Assembly (NCBI RefSeq): GCF_047511655.1
Contig: NC_133400.1
Coordinates: forward strand, 37,526,001 to 37,590,000
Origin: Castor canadensis
Lineage: Eukaryota > Chordata > Mammalia > Rodentia > Castoridae
Direction: 5' to 3'
DNA length: 64,000 nt
Shown here one piece after another: positions 1 through 10,956 of the stretch. The notes beneath the pieces are model-generated. The model did no database searches and was not told the origin of the DNA. It saw only the letters and a program-made list of their open reading frames with translations. Each line of letters starts with the position of its first letter. Within the stretch, counting starts at the first letter, position 1. Both the position numbers and the translations under genes were made by a program.

Positions 1-700
1 TCAGCTCCTGCCACCTCCCGGAGTGGGTAGAAATTGGCTGGACGTGCTTGGGAGGAGGTATGGGAGCAGGTATGGGACGTGGGTGGGGAGGAGAAGGGTA
101 AGGGTGTAGCAGGGGCTGAGGGTAAGGCTGGCGGTGTTGGTTCCTGAGGAGCCAATGGCTCAGGGTCAATAATGACTACTGTAGAATGAGAATAGGGTGG
201 CGGATGTTTGGGAGAGCCAGAAGGGGTGGAAGGAGGGGGGTCTGAGTCATGGGAGGATGGGGTGGGAGAAGAGATTGAAGTAGAGGATTGGTGGGAGGAG
301 TTGGGAGGTGGGCAGATGGAACCCGTGAGGTCACAAGTAAGAGAAGAGTCTTCAGAAGAGGGGTCAGAAGGAGTTTTGGACTTTGAGAGGGGTTTGTCAC
401 TGGCAAAGAGGATTTGAACAGTGTTACAGGATTAGAGCAGGGAGGGTCAAGCATGGAAAGAAAGAAAAGCTTAGATGTATGGAATCTCGGACCACTTGCC
501 ATCATGATGGCAGAAATTGTCAAGATCTGGAAGTGTGTGAAAATCAAAAGTACCATTTTCAGGCCATTGTGATTGATTTTCTAGCTTGTACTGAGGCCAA
601 ACGGTGTTGCAATAATAGATCAGTCACTTAGGTTTTATATTGTCTTGGAGACTGACGTTCCTGAGGGAGCAGAGAAGGCATCCCAGGGGTGTGGATGCAT
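1..700 (-). pseudogene. gag: ERV gag remnant, gammaretrovirus-like (left edge, partial)
   Basis: This is the matrix/p12-to-capsid part of a retroviral Gag, read on the minus strand and cut off by the window start. Positions 556-176 give a 126-codon open stretch whose second half is very rich in proline, leucine and threonine, as in the spacer between matrix and capsid of gammaretroviral Gag. In another frame, reading from about 170 to 1, a Pro/Ala-rich stretch ends in a short PLREV-type motif typical of the start of class I capsid. The frame change and the stop near 176 show that the gene is broken. It lies downstream of the LTR and primer site at 1396-1786 in the same orientation. No gag start codon could be chosen with confidence. 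Confidence 0.6.
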
Positions 701-1395
701 CTAATTTAGAGTGTGTGGTCCCCATAATGTAGAAAAAAAGGAGAGAGAGAGGGAGAGAAAGAGAGAGAGAGAGAGACAAGTGCCTTGGTGAGTTTACCCT
801 TCAGGCCAATATAGATCTAGGTCAAGATCTAGCCTCCCTTACGTGACTCAGGCAAGGAGAGCAGAATCATCCAGTTGCCATTTGGTCAAAGTAAGCTGGA
901 GGGACTGTTGAACTCTCACCCTAGATGGAGGAAAGGAAAACAGAGAGGGAGAGCAAGAGAGAGAGAGTGAGTGAGTGAGTGAGAGGGAGGGGGAAGTGTC
1001 ACCTGAACTGGTTCCCAAGGACAGGCATCCCCAGCCTGGGTTGCTGTTCGTACAGAATGCCCAACTGGTTAGCCAGGCGTCCCCGTGCTAAGTGGAGGGG
1101 CAACCCAGCAGGCATAGGAGGTGTACCTGTTGCAGCACCATGACTACCAGACTAGACAGAGCAGGCAGCCCCAAGGAGGGTGACACTTACCGAGTCTGAG
1201 GAGAGGAGTAGGTCAGGTGGAGAGCAGTGGAAGAGAGAGAGAGGCTAATGATGGATGGGAAAGCCAGCAAGGCAGTAAGTTCAGAAATCCACAGTCCAGA
1301 GGCACGTGGGGTCAACTCAGCAGCCTGGGTTTGGGAGAGGCCAGGACATGAAGGTCAAGGGACCAGCCCCAGGCTGGAGCGTCCTGTTAACCTAT
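701..1395 (-). other. ERV 5' untranslated leader with GA-rich simple repeats
   Basis: This lies between the primer binding site and the gag remnant of the left-edge provirus and should hold its packaging leader. Two purine-rich low-complexity tracts, (GA)n at about 738-778 and (GAGT)n/(GA)n at about 953-995, interrupt it. I see no intact reading frame. Confidence 0.5.
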
Positions 1396-1413
1396 TCCAG
1401 GTTTCAGCACCAG
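1396..1413 (-). promoter_or_regulatory. Primer binding site, tRNA-Phe type
   Basis: On the minus strand, two bases after the LTR ends in CA, the sequence reads TGGTGCTGAAACCTGGAA. This matches the complement of the tRNA-Phe 3' end at about 15 of 18 positions. A primer site directly after an LTR identifies that LTR as the 5' LTR of a provirus reading leftward. Confidence 0.7.
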
Positions 1414-1415
1414 AT

Positions 1416-1786
1416 GTAAGGTACTGCCAAATAAAGACCATGCCACGTGTGGAAAAGAAAAATTTATTGGAACCAGACCACAGGGCTGTCACTCTTTTTG
1501 GGTTCAGAGTGAAGCGGCTTGGCTGGAATGAGTAGTGGGCTTTATAGGAGGGGTCAAGCCATGGGGGAGGGAGAGAGTTTCTGGTCTGATTATCTGTGAT
1601 CATCAGATGGAACAGGTCGACATGCCTGGCTAGTTGAGTAACTGGAAGTTCCTAAGGTGTTTTTCACGCAGAGAAACATGTAGGAAAACAGGTAGGGGAG
1701 AAACAAGCAGTCATAAATCAGGGGGTCTGGTTTTGGTGCTAGCCTCAAGACTTTCCACCTGCCCTAAGAATGCCAGGCACCTAACA
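1416..1786 (-). repeat. 5' LTR of class I ERV, 371 bp
   Basis: Read on the minus strand the element begins TGTTAG and ends TTACA, the TG...CA termini of an LTR. A TATA box (CCTATAAAG) lies at about 1538-1548 and an AATAAA signal at 1463-1468, a normal U3-R-U5 order. It is followed by a tRNA-Phe-like primer site and gag, so it is the 5' LTR of a provirus extending beyond the window start. The partner LTR is not visible, so no target duplication can be tested. Confidence 0.8.
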
Positions 1787-2039
1787 ATTGTGCTATAACT
1801 CTTGTAAAATTAAGGAAATTCTCTAGTCCTGGGGGGAAACTATTTAATTTAGCCCATTTGTAGTAATGTTATCACTTTCTTCTGTGGACCGGAATGCTTT
1901 AGGCCAGCTCCAGTTTGCCAAGATCAAGATACTCCCTGTTGTCTCAATTCAGTCAGTTTTATTACCTGACAGCTTGCACTACTGAAATGGAAGATTTGTG
2001 TAGTACTGAAAGCCTCCACCCAACCTTGTTGGCTTAGGT

Positions 2040-2480
2040 GTTTATCCAGAGGGAGAGGTTGGCGTTCTGGGTTCTTACTTCACAAAGCTGAAGAATGAAC
2101 TTTGTGAACAATGAAGGGTGAACAGAGTTAGGGAAGTTTATTAAGCAAAAGAATGAAAGCTCCAGCAGGAAGGGAAGGGTCCCGAGTGGGTTGCAATGAC
2201 TCTGCAGTGTCCAGAGGTTTTAATTCACCAGGATAAGGTGTTATCCAATTTCATATGCTGACTGGGTATTAAGCTAGGTTTATTGGCTTCTTTTATGGCC
2301 ATGTCCTGAATGAACAATGGGGTTTGGAGGGGTTCAGTTCTCAAATTCCAGGAATAGTCCTCATATGCTTCTCCTCCTGCCCCCACCTCCCTTCTGCACA
2401 GGTGAGTCTTAGACTGTTCTGTTTTGCTTCTCCATTCTGGAATAGTTGCTTTATGGTGAAACAGGAGTGAAAAACATTCT
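2040..2480 (-). repeat. Probable solo LTR, minus strand
   Basis: On the minus strand a TATA-like CATAAAAGAAGCC lies near 2285-2298, about 150 bases before an AATAAA signal at 2138-2143. This is the spacing of a retroviral U3-R unit, and no coding remnant is attached. Both ends are estimates because neither terminus is clear. Confidence 0.45.
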
Positions 2481-2861
2481 GTGACTAACTTTCTTCCTTT
2501 GTATTACTGTGTGACTCTCAATTAGTTGTGGACCCTTTCCCTACCTTCCTGGCTTGTTCCTAATCTCTCATTACCTGCCCAGCCCCAGGAGAAATTGAGC
2601 TGCCATCCAGAGACAGTCAGTCCCTATCTGACTCCTGCCTCTCAGGCCAGCAGGAGTCATGGCCTTAGGATGAGAACCATGAACATGGAGATCATGGTCC
2701 CCAGCAGGGGGCTGACTCTGACTCAGGATTAGAGCTGCATCCTTGGTTCAATGCAAATTTCTCTGAAAAAGGAGGAGGCCTAGCACCTCACTAAAAGCTG
2801 GGTGAAAACTGGTTAATCAAATACCAGAACAGAGAAAGAAAGGAAACTGGCATGGCATCTG

Positions 2862-2955
2862 TGGTAAGTATTGGATATACCATTCTATTTAGTCTCCCCA
2901 ATACCACTGTTAGTTAAATGGTGTCCCCATTGTACAGACTAGAAAACGCAGGCTA
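2862..2955 (-). repeat. MIR fragment
   Basis: The stretch resembles the reverse complement of the central MIR core: a Ctttttag-like run, then a CCCATTGTACAGACTAGAAA block like the usual ATTTTACAGATGAGGAAAC. It is old and diverged. Confidence 0.4.
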
Positions 2956-3059
2956 GTTTTCTAGGCCAGATCTGACTGTGAGGCTGTGCTCTTTGCCCAT
3001 ATCATGTCACTCTGAACACTCTCTATGTGTTCAGACCAAGCTCCAGACCAGGCTTTGCT

Positions 3060-3332
3060 CTTTTTTTTTTTTCTTTTATTATTCATATGTGCATACAAGG
3101 CTTGGGTCATTTCTCCCCCCTGCTCCCACCCCCTCCCTTACCACCCACTCCGCCCCCTCAATACCCCACCCCCTCAATACCCAGCAGAAACTATTTTGCC
3201 CTTATTTCTAATTTTGTTGTAGAGCGAGTATAAGCAATAATAGGAAGGAACAAGGGTTTTTGCTGGTTGAGATAAGGATAGCTATACAGGGCATTGACTC
3301 ACATTGATTTCCTCTGCATGTGTGTTATTCAC
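3060..3332 (-). repeat. L1 3' UTR fragment
   Basis: The oligo-T at 3061-3072 followed by the L1 3' end, read on the minus strand, matches base for base much of 22480-22740, including the C-rich (sense G-rich) tract and the segment ending near the shared GCATTGACTCACA. It is a 5'-truncated L1 of the same family as the full-length copy. Confidence 0.8.
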
Positions 3333-3521
3333 CTCTAATCTAGCAGAGTCAGCCTGTGCACAGGAGTGCACCCTTGCCCCTTCTCCCTCTTCTAAGGATT
3401 TCAAAGAGTGGGAGCTACTAATGGAACATTGGATGATTTGGGGTGAAATCCAATGTGAACTATTTTGTTTCATTTTTAACATAAAAATTATAGCTCATTC
3501 ATCAAACACATTTGTTTTGTT

Positions 3522-3745
3522 TCGGCTGGGGCGGTATTGGTGATACTGGGGATTGAATTCAGGACTTTGTGCTTGCAAAGCAGGTGCTCTACCACTTGAG
3601 CCACACCTCCAGTTACTTTACTCTAGTTATTTTGGAGATGGGGGTCTTCCAAACTATTTGCCTAGGCTGGCCTTGAACTGTGATCTTCCCAATCTCAGCC
3701 TCCCAAGTAGCTAGGATTATAGGTGAGAGCCACTGTGCCCAGCTA
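3522..3745 (-). repeat. B1/ID-type dimeric SINE
   Basis: Read on the minus strand it has the 7SL-like half (GGCTCTCACC... AGCTACTTGGGAGGC) followed by the tRNA-like half with B-box-like GAATTCAATCCCC. It is an old copy without a clear A tail. Confidence 0.75.
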
Positions 3746-3757
3746 AACACATGATTT

Positions 3758-4404
3758 TGAAGCAGGATAGATAGGTGAGATGACAGGAGAATTTAAAATA
3801 ATAATAAATATTAAAAGGGCCAGACTCAGACTATAAAGCTGAACAAGGAAGTAAAAACTGACGACTCAGAGCAGCAAGCTCCCTCCCATCACCTCCTCTT
3901 CAAAGTTAAGTTACAAGAATGGGGGAAACATACGGGACTTCTCCTTTGAGATGCTAAGCTGCTGCAAACTCTTTGAATAGGTAGACAGATAGAAAGCTGA
4001 AGGGCATGCCTGGCAAATGGAAGTCCTGAAACTCTCAGATCCTGTGTTTGGGGTAGACCATGTTTTTGAGCAATCACAAGACCCTTCTTCGTCAGGTTTA
4101 GGATAATAAACCTACCCTAAACCTGTTATCTCCATGCTTGCAAACTCAGCAAAATGATGCGGGGTTTCAAGGTGAAGTGACCATTGGCCTAGTCAGCAAT
4201 TCATCATAAAATCCCCCAGATAAATACTGGGAGGCAAGAGCCACCATTTTGAATCTTTTCCACCCCCATTTCCTCTTGTGAAGTATAGGAGATGTTTTTG
4301 TCTTCCTTTCCTATTTCTCCCTACTTGGTCCCTACTTGGTACCCTGTCTTACTAAAGTAAATCCTTGGAAAAACAAAAAAATACTTTCACCTTATGAGGC
4401 TTTC
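3758..4404 (+). repeat. Solo LTR, copy 1 of an inverted pair
   Basis: The element begins TGAAGCAGGATAG and runs through an A/T-rich start, a conserved middle and a TTTCACCTTATGAG end. The same unit occurs in opposite orientation at 17687-18267, sharing the terminal sequences and long internal blocks such as GTAGACAGATAGAAA. A TATA-like AGATAAATACTGGG lies near 4219. Multi-copy structure with TG start suggests an LTR; no internal retroviral genes adjoin it. The 3' end is uncertain by a few bases. Confidence 0.6.
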
Positions 4405-4737
4405 TCTCTCTCTCTTTTTTTTTTTGTAAGACCTCTCAAAATGTTTTTTCATCATGGATCTCAAGTTCCTATGAATTGTGAATTGGAAAGATCAGGGACT
4501 CCTTGTTCCTTCCCTCCTCCGATAGGTGGTATTTTGATATAATGACAAAATTTATTTCGTTCTTTGTCTCAATTTCCTTACCTTCTGGAATTTCCTGAGT
4601 GATAAGAATGTCTTTTGTTCTAACAAGGTAATTCTGGTCATCTGAAAGATCAAGCCAGGATTAGAACCTTGAAACTTTCAGGGCTTCCCCCATCCTCTGG
4701 GGAGGTAAGAGAGGCTGGGGGTGAGTTAGTAGTCGGT

Positions 4738-5324
4738 CATGGATAGGCAATGGGACACGAAATTAAAAAGCTTCTGCACAACAAAAGAAATGGTCTTTAA
4801 ACTGAACAGACCACCTGCAGAGTGGAAGAAAATATTCGCTGGCTACACATCAAACAAAGGACTGATCACCAGAATATACAGGAAGCTCAAAAAACCAAAC
4901 TCCCCCAAAATCAATGAACTGATAGAGTGGGCAACTGAACTACACAGAACTTTTTCAAAGGAAGAAGTTCAAATGGCCAAAAAACACTTGAAAAAAATGC
5001 TCACCATCCCTGGCCATAAAGTAAATGCAAATCAAAACCATCCTAAGATTCCATCTCACTCCTGTTACAATAGCTATCATCAAAAATACCAATAACAACA
5101 AATGTTGGAGAGGATGTGGGGGAAAGGAATCCTCATACACTGCTGGTGGGAATGTAAACTAGTTCAACCACTTTGGAAAACAATATGGATGCTTGTTAAA
5201 AATCTAAACATAGATCTGCCATATGATCCATCAGTCCCACTCCTGGGGATATACCCAAAGGAATGAGACTCAGGTTATTCCAACATGCACACCCATGTTT
5301 ATTGCAGTGCTATTCACAATAGCC
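4738..5324 (+). repeat. L1 ORF2 C-terminal and 3' part, left piece
   Basis: This carries the end of L1 ORF2: codons for an [10 protein letters not shown] stretch at about 4742, then a 118-codon open frame to 5095 that aligns with the ORF2 C-terminal region of the L1 at 23 kb, including the NCW-like zinc region at 5100-5150. It is 5'-truncated. It stops exactly at the AGCC duplicated around a solo LTR and resumes at 5807, so LTR insertion split one L1. Confidence 0.85.
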
Positions 5325-5806
5325 TGTTAGGGTACAAATGTTAGGGTACCTTTGAGGCTTGCAGCCCACTCAGCCTGAAACCGGCCATGGCTAACATGAC
5401 CCAAGTCGCCACTTACTGGAACAAAGGGAGGTGGGATGGTTTCTGGGAACAGGGACTGTTTCTGGTTAATCTTGCTACAACGGTATGTGAGTCAATGAGT
5501 TAAGACACCTGGTGTTTACCAAATTCCTGATAAATAATCTTCAAGTAATCTTGCCCCACCACCAGGATGTGGGTGATATCAGAAATATGTGACCCCAGGG
5601 ACCATAAAAATTTCTGTGTGACCGTGACTAATGTCTAAAAAAATATAAAAGCAGCCTGAACTTTGTATTCAGGGTCCTCGTTGAAACCTGCTGCGTCGGG
5701 CGGATATCCGGACTCCAGCTGGCTGGAAATAAACCTCGCTTTGTGGCTTACATTATCGTGAGTGTCTTTTGTTCCTCTGAGGGGTGGTCAACTTCGGACC
5801 CCAACA
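5325..5806 (+). repeat. Solo ERV LTR, 482 bp, inserted in L1
   Basis: The element starts TGTTAGGGTAC and ends CCCCAACA and is flanked on both sides by AGCC (5321-5324 and 5807-5810), a 4-bp target duplication as made by class I (gammaretrovirus-type) integrases. It holds a TATA-like ATATAAAAGCAG at about 5643-5654 and an AATAAA at about 5728. L1 sequence is continuous across it when it is removed. The first 11 bases occur twice, at 5325 and 5339, a small terminal duplication. Confidence 0.85.
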
Positions 5807-6460
5807 AGCCAAGTTATGGAAACAATCAAGATTCCCCAGTACCAATGAATGGATTAAGAAAATGTGGTATTTATACACAATGGAATTTTACTCAGCCATA
5901 AAGAAGAATGAAATTTTGTTATTCGCAAGTGAATGGATGAAACTGAAGAACGTCATCTTAAGTGAAGTTAGCCAGGCTCAGAAGGCCAAAAATCGTATGT
6001 TCTCCCTCATGTGCAGACTTCAGACCTGAAACAAATGTAGTAATATTATTGGACATGGATCACAAGCTAAGGGGAGAATGCATACAGGAGGAATAGGGAA
6101 AGGTAGGAAACTCAAAACTTGAAAGTGTTTGATGTGCCCACTGTAGAGGAGCGAATAAAGTAATAATAATAATAATAAACTGACAGAGGCCACTATGGGA
6201 AGGTGACCAGGAAGTAGTGAAGAGGTCAGGTAGAGACGATCCAATTTGGGTTATAATACTCATGTACGTGGAAGCAATGCTAGGAATCTCTCTTTATAGC
6301 TATCCTTATCTCAAACTAGCAAAAACACTATGTCTTTCTTATTATCTCTTATATTTTCTCTTCAACAAAATTGGAGAAGGGAGAGGGAGAGGGAGGTGGG
6401 GGGAGAGATGGCCCAAACAAGGTATGCACATATGAATAAATTACTAAACAATAAAAAAAT
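5807..6460 (+). repeat. L1 ORF2 end and 3' UTR, right piece
   Basis: This continues the L1 interrupted at 5324. Codons 5784-6029 carry the conserved end of ORF2 (MWYLYTMEFYSAIKKNE), followed by an L1 3' UTR with a G/A-rich tract at 6376-6410 and an A-rich end at about 6440-6460. Confidence 0.85.
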
Positions 6461-6741
6461 AGTTGATCATGGCTACATGATGAAGCCTCCATCTTCATAC
6501 CAGAAGAGTGACACACCCCAGCTCCCTGGGCACAGAAGTTCCTGAGCTCAGGACCCTTCCAGACCTCACCTTACAGTATCCTTTATAATAAGCAAGTGTA
6601 AATTGTGTTTCCTGAGTTCTGTGAACCATTCTAGCAAATGACCAAACCTGAGGAGGGTGTCATGGGAACCTCCATTTGTGTTAGAAGTTAGTCAGAGGAC
6701 AGGAGATGTGGGCAACCTGAGGATTCATCTAAAGTGGGGAG

Positions 6742-6957
6742 CAGCCAGACATGGTAGCGCCAGTCTATATTCCTGTAATCCCAGCACTCAGGAGGTGGAG
6801 GCAGAAGGATCACAGTTCCAGGCCAACCTGAGCTACATAGTGAGGTCCTGTCTCAAAAATTCAAGGGGTAGGGGTGTAGTTCAGTGGTAGAATGTTATGT
6901 TTTCCTAGCTTGAACAAGGCCTTGGGTTCCAGCTCCATCACTACAAAAAATTAATTT
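6742..6957 (+). repeat. B1/ID-type dimeric SINE (old)
   Basis: The left half (CCTGTAATCCCAGCACTCAGG) is closer to classic B1. The right half (GTAGGGGTGTAGTTCAGTGG) is ID-like with a degraded B box, followed by an A-rich end. Confidence 0.75.
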
Positions 6958-7539
6958 AAATACATTTGGTATCTGCACTAACTCCAGTAATATCAGGGAA
7001 TTGGAGAACTGCTTGATGTAGAAAAAAACAAAAACAACAACAACAACAAAAAAAAAACACCTGTATTTGGTGGTCAGAAGTTCTGTGTGAGTGGCAGAGG
7101 AAAAATGGAGATTTTCTACACACAGTCATTACTTCAGATGAGATATAGTAGCTGGCATGTGAGACCTGAGTCAGGGCCAGGAGATGGGAAGAAATTACTC
7201 TGTGTCACCCAGCTAGGCCACTGTAGACTTTCTTTTCTATACCTGAGCCCACCCCATTCATCACCCCCCCGCCACCCTACCCAGCCCCTGCTGCCAACAT
7301 TCTTGCCCCTCCAGCTGATGCTGAAAATATGACCTCCAGCTGCCCTTCTTCAAATTCAGGACACCTGTGGCTCACTCCTAGCCAAACCTGGTGACCTTGC
7401 CCTTTCCCCAGGCCATTTCCCAAGCCAGCATCTGAGGCCAGCAGTTAGGCTGATCTATGTTGTGGGTTGATAAAGAATTTACCAAGATGAGTAAGTGGGA
7501 AAAGTAAGAGGCCTATTAAGACGCTGTGTGTGTGTGTTG

Positions 7540-7566
7540 GGGGTGGGGGGTGGGGGGTGGGGGGGT
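7540..7566 (+). repeat. G-quadruplex-type guanine runs
   Basis: Four runs of five to seven guanines are separated by single T residues, right after a short (GT)n. This fits the tight G-quadruplex motif. Confidence 0.85.
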
Positions 7567-7620
7567 GATTGGGAGCAGGCAGCTGAGCAGCCAGGAAGCA
7601 CTGCTGCTGGATTTTACTAA

Positions 7621-8300
7621 TTGGCCATCTCTTTTTTGTGGGCCTTGTTGATTGGTTGTTTCTTCCTCAGATTGTGGTTTGAATTTCGCTTGACCCTTGC
7701 TTCTTCATTTTGGAGGGCTACTGACCCCTGCCATGCCTATGTGAGAGAGTCCTTTCCTCCACATTACCAGCAAGGAGGCCAGGGTCTCCTGGACACCATC
7801 TCAGACACAGTACAGAAGCTGAGGCAGAATGAGACAGGGAAAGATTCATTCCTTCTCTGCAGCCTGTCCAGTGAAATGCAGGCTTTAGGAAGAAGTCATC
7901 CACTCCCAGTCCTGGGACCCTCATTCAGCAAACACACACATAAGACACCAGCCAGCACTGTCACTGCCTTCTCAGAAGCCACAATACAATTAGGGCAGCA
8001 TTCTGGAAATTAGACACTCATTAGAAAGGAAAATCACTATAAGTGATTGACAGCAATTTTCTTGACAAGAACTCATCAGGAGGCAGAGATTTCAGTTAAT
8101 TAAAAAGAAGAAACTGGAGCTTCTCTGAGCTGGGGCATAACTGCTCAAACCAACCCCAGTGCCCATAGTCAGATGCCCCATACCCTTTGTAGTTATTGCT
8201 TCCTTCCTGGAAGAAAGCAATAACTGGGCTCCCAAGGACTGTGGCAGGAGGAGGAAAGATAGTCAGATAGAGAGATAGAGGCAGAGAGATGCCCCTTAAA
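7621..8300. other. Unique non-coding sequence
   Basis: A 130-codon open stretch exists at 7621-8013, but it has no recognisable domain, no clear splice or promoter context and biased composition, so I do not call a gene. The rest is non-repetitive and featureless to my reading. Confidence 0.5.
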
Positions 8301-8311
8301 AAGTCAGCTCA

Positions 8312-8380
8312 GGGGGTTGGGGATTAGCTCAGAGGTAGAGCATTTGCCTAGCAAGTTAAGGCCCTGGATTTGCTCAGCTC
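8312..8380 (+). repeat. ID-like SINE monomer
   Basis: GGGGATTAGCTCAGAGGTAG is a tRNA-type A box followed by a degraded B box. It is the first of a cluster of SINE units on the plus strand. Confidence 0.7.
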
Positions 8381-8418
8381 AGAGAAGAGACAAATAGTAA
8401 GAATAAGAAGAGTGGATA

Positions 8419-8636
8419 GAGCTGGGCTCAGTGGCTCAAGTCTATAATCCTCGCTACTTGGGAGGCCAAGATCTGGAGGACCTAGGTTCATGGCCAGCCC
8501 AAGTATAAAGGTGAGACTCTATCTTAGAACTAACCAAGACAAAAAGGGATGGAGACATGCCTCAGGTGGTACTGCACCTTCCTAGTAAGCGCAAAGTCCT
8601 GAGTTCAAACCCCAGTACTTCAAAAAAAAAAAAAAA
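8419..8636 (+). repeat. B1/ID-type dimeric SINE
   Basis: The 7SL-like half begins GCTGGGCTCAGTGGCTCA. The tRNA-like half ends GAGTTCAAACCCCAGTACT and an A tail fills 8622-8636. Confidence 0.85.
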
Positions 8637-8650
8637 TGAGAGAGAGAGAT

Positions 8651-8740
8651 GAGAGTGGAGTTGTAGCTCAGTGGTAAAATGTGTGCTTAGCATTCATGAG
8701 ACCCTGTGTTCACCACCAATCACCCCTCTTCCCCAAAAGG
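8651..8740 (+). repeat. ID-like SINE monomer
   Basis: GGAGTTGTAGCTCAGTGGTA gives the A box, and a diverged B box follows near 8705. Confidence 0.65.
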
Positions 8741-8832
8741 AACACTTGCCTCTCAAGCACCAGGCCCTATATTAAGCCATATTCTATGACCCTCCAGAGT
8801 AGTGAGTGATAGATGCTTGTTAAGATTTTTTT

Positions 8833-8930
8833 CTGGGCATGGATGTACATGTCTGTAATGCTGGCTACTCAGGGGGAAGAGATTGAGATCAAGAGTACTT
8901 CATTTTGAAGACAGCCCTGACAAAAAAAGT
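8833..8930 (+). repeat. B1-like SINE half (fragment)
   Basis: The 7SL-like half only, from TGGGCATGGATGTACATGTC, without an ID half. Confidence 0.6.
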
Positions 8931-8935
8931 TATAG

Positions 8936-9158
8936 AGCCAGGCACAGTGGGTCATGCCTATAATCCTAGCTACTTGAGAAGCAGAGATCAGGAAGATTGC
9001 AGTTCAAGACCAGCCTGGGCAAATCATTCACAAGACCCTATCTCAAAAATATACCCAACACCAAAAAAGGGCTGGCAGAGTGGTTCAAGTGGTAGAGTGC
9101 CACTCAGGGCAAGCATGAAGCCCTGAGTTCAAACCCCAGTACTGCCAAAAAAAAATTA
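8936..9158 (+). repeat. B1/ID-type dimeric SINE
   Basis: Both halves are well preserved, with the second beginning GGGCTGGCAGAGTGGTTCAA, and an A tail follows the ACTGCC end. Confidence 0.85.
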
Positions 9159-9179
9159 GCAAGACCCCACCTCAAAAAA

Positions 9180-9416
9180 CAAGGCAGGCATGTTGATTCA
9201 GGTCTGTAATCCCAGTTATTCAGGAGGCTGTAGGTAGGAAAATCGTGGTCTGAGGCCAGCCCTGGACAAAAAATGGGAGGCCCTATCTAAAAAACAACTA
9301 AAGCAAAAAAGCACTGGAGTGGCTCAAGTGATAAAGCACCTACCTAGCAAGCACCTGCATAACTCAGGGAGGACCTGAGTTCAAACCCCAGTACTGCCAG
9401 AGAAAGAGAGAGAGAG
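9180..9416 (+). repeat. B1/ID-type dimeric SINE
   Basis: Both halves are present; the ID half has a small internal duplication, with CCTAGCAAGCACCTGCATAA before the B box. A short (GA)n tail ends it. Confidence 0.8.
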
Positions 9417-9419
9417 AGT

Positions 9420-10955
9420 ATAACTTGGGGGAAAGCAAGAATCCTGGACCTTAGGCTGCCCAGGGAGGACACCAAAGATGAGCCACACCAGGGAGGTGAG
9501 CCCAGGATGCCACAGCTGTCACTGCAGCAATATCCCTCAGCACTGGCAGAAGTCCTCCAGGTGCAGTTCCAGCTTCCTCTGGAGGTCTGTGTCAGAGTAA
9601 GCAAAGCATGTGCAGTATGGACACAGGCCAGGAGACCTCAAAGCATAGTCTGTTACCCAGCAACAGGCTCACTGTTCCCTTCAACTGTAGGAAGCCAGTG
9701 ACTGTGTGCTTTTAGTCTCTGAATTCCTTGTGCCAAGTAGGGGAGGGGTGTTGGGGTGACACAGGGTCCCTCAAAGACTTGTGAGCAAAAAGGAAGGTCA
9801 CCTTCTGAAAGTCAAACTATGAAATTAGCTCGGAGCAAAGACAGTCCTGCATTGTCACCCTGTCAGACAGACTCTCAAGCAGCAAGCACAATGAACAGGT
9901 CTGAAGACAGAAGGACCTGTCAGTGGGGTTGGCCAGTCCCTCCATGCATAGGAAAGGGAGAAGTACCAGCAGAGACAGATCATGCCCTGCAGAGCAGGGA
10001 AGATGGGCCAGGCCTAAGGGGGTCTGGAGGATGCAGGGCCACACTGGAGTTAAAGGGCTGCCTGACTTTCCAGTGCACAACCCAAAGGAATCCCTAAGGG
10101 CCCTTGCCTTGTTCCTACCACCACGCCTTCTGACACCAGGCCTGTCATATGACTGGCCAGCATGGAGGGAGGTGCTGGTCAGAACACAAATCCGGGTTTT
10201 CCTGGCAATTGCCATTCTCACTGCCCATGGTCAGGGAATCTATCATCCCGCCTCAGTCTCCCAGGACTTTGTAGATGTGAGTTGATTTCCCTAAGTCCCA
10301 TGGGCCCTGAGACCCAGCCCAGGTGGAGACTGTGAGCCCAGGGATGGAGTTTGGACCAGGTCTGTGGCAAGTCCACCAAGGGCAGAACCTCTTACGGATC
10401 CAGCCTCTCCTCTGAATGTTTGCATGCACTTACCTCTAGAAAATTCTACCCAAAGTGGGTGGCTGGTGCTGGATGCATAATGAATGGACAGATGGGTAGA
10501 CAGGTGAACAGAAGTGCTATCTGCAAGACTGAGCCGAATCTTCCAGCCTCTATAGCTGAAGCTTGCCCACAGCGTTGGACCAGCTCTTTGGCTGTACCTT
10601 CATTTTATTTTTCCTCTCCCTGCTATGCATGGCCCACGACCGGCAGCCTGGGCCTGCTCACCATGTTTTACTAATCATCTAAACTGGAGTATAATGAACT
10701 TCACATGGTGGAGGAGAAGTTCCTGTCCTCCTTGTTGATAGAGGGAAGCTGGCCTTCCAGTCTTAGTAATGAGAGAACAAGGCAAGTGACATTGTCATAT
10801 GACAATAGCAAAACCACTGGGGTTCTCCTGTGTCCAGACCATTCCATGCCAATTGGTGTGTGCTCTGCCTCTCTGAGCCTTCATTTCCTTGCCAAGGAAT
10901 TAAGGTGATACTGGAGCCTGCTTTCTGATAGGCTGTGTTACTGATGTGTTTGTAT
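9420..10955. other. Unique, moderately GC-rich sequence
   Basis: There are no repeats that I recognise. Several overlapping open stretches of 60-130 codons occur on both strands (for example 9817-10221 minus and 9923-10285 plus), but opposite-strand overlap and absence of domains indicate chance. No exon is supported. Confidence 0.5.
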
Positions 10956-10956
10956 A

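Noticed and set aside
7621..8013. 130-codon open frame on the plus strand
   Set aside because: There is no domain, and the hydrophobic start with an unstructured remainder is compatible with chance. An opposite-strand frame of 68 codons overlaps it.
8312..8380. tRNA gene candidates in ID-like units throughout the window
   Set aside because: They lack full cloverleaf pairing and recur as dispersed SINEs, so they are tRNA-derived repeats and not tRNA genes.
9507..9600. Exon-like frame ending in AGAGTAAGC, resembling a splice donor
   Set aside because: A single donor-like word occurs in unique DNA with no acceptor, no homologous protein recognised and no partner exons.
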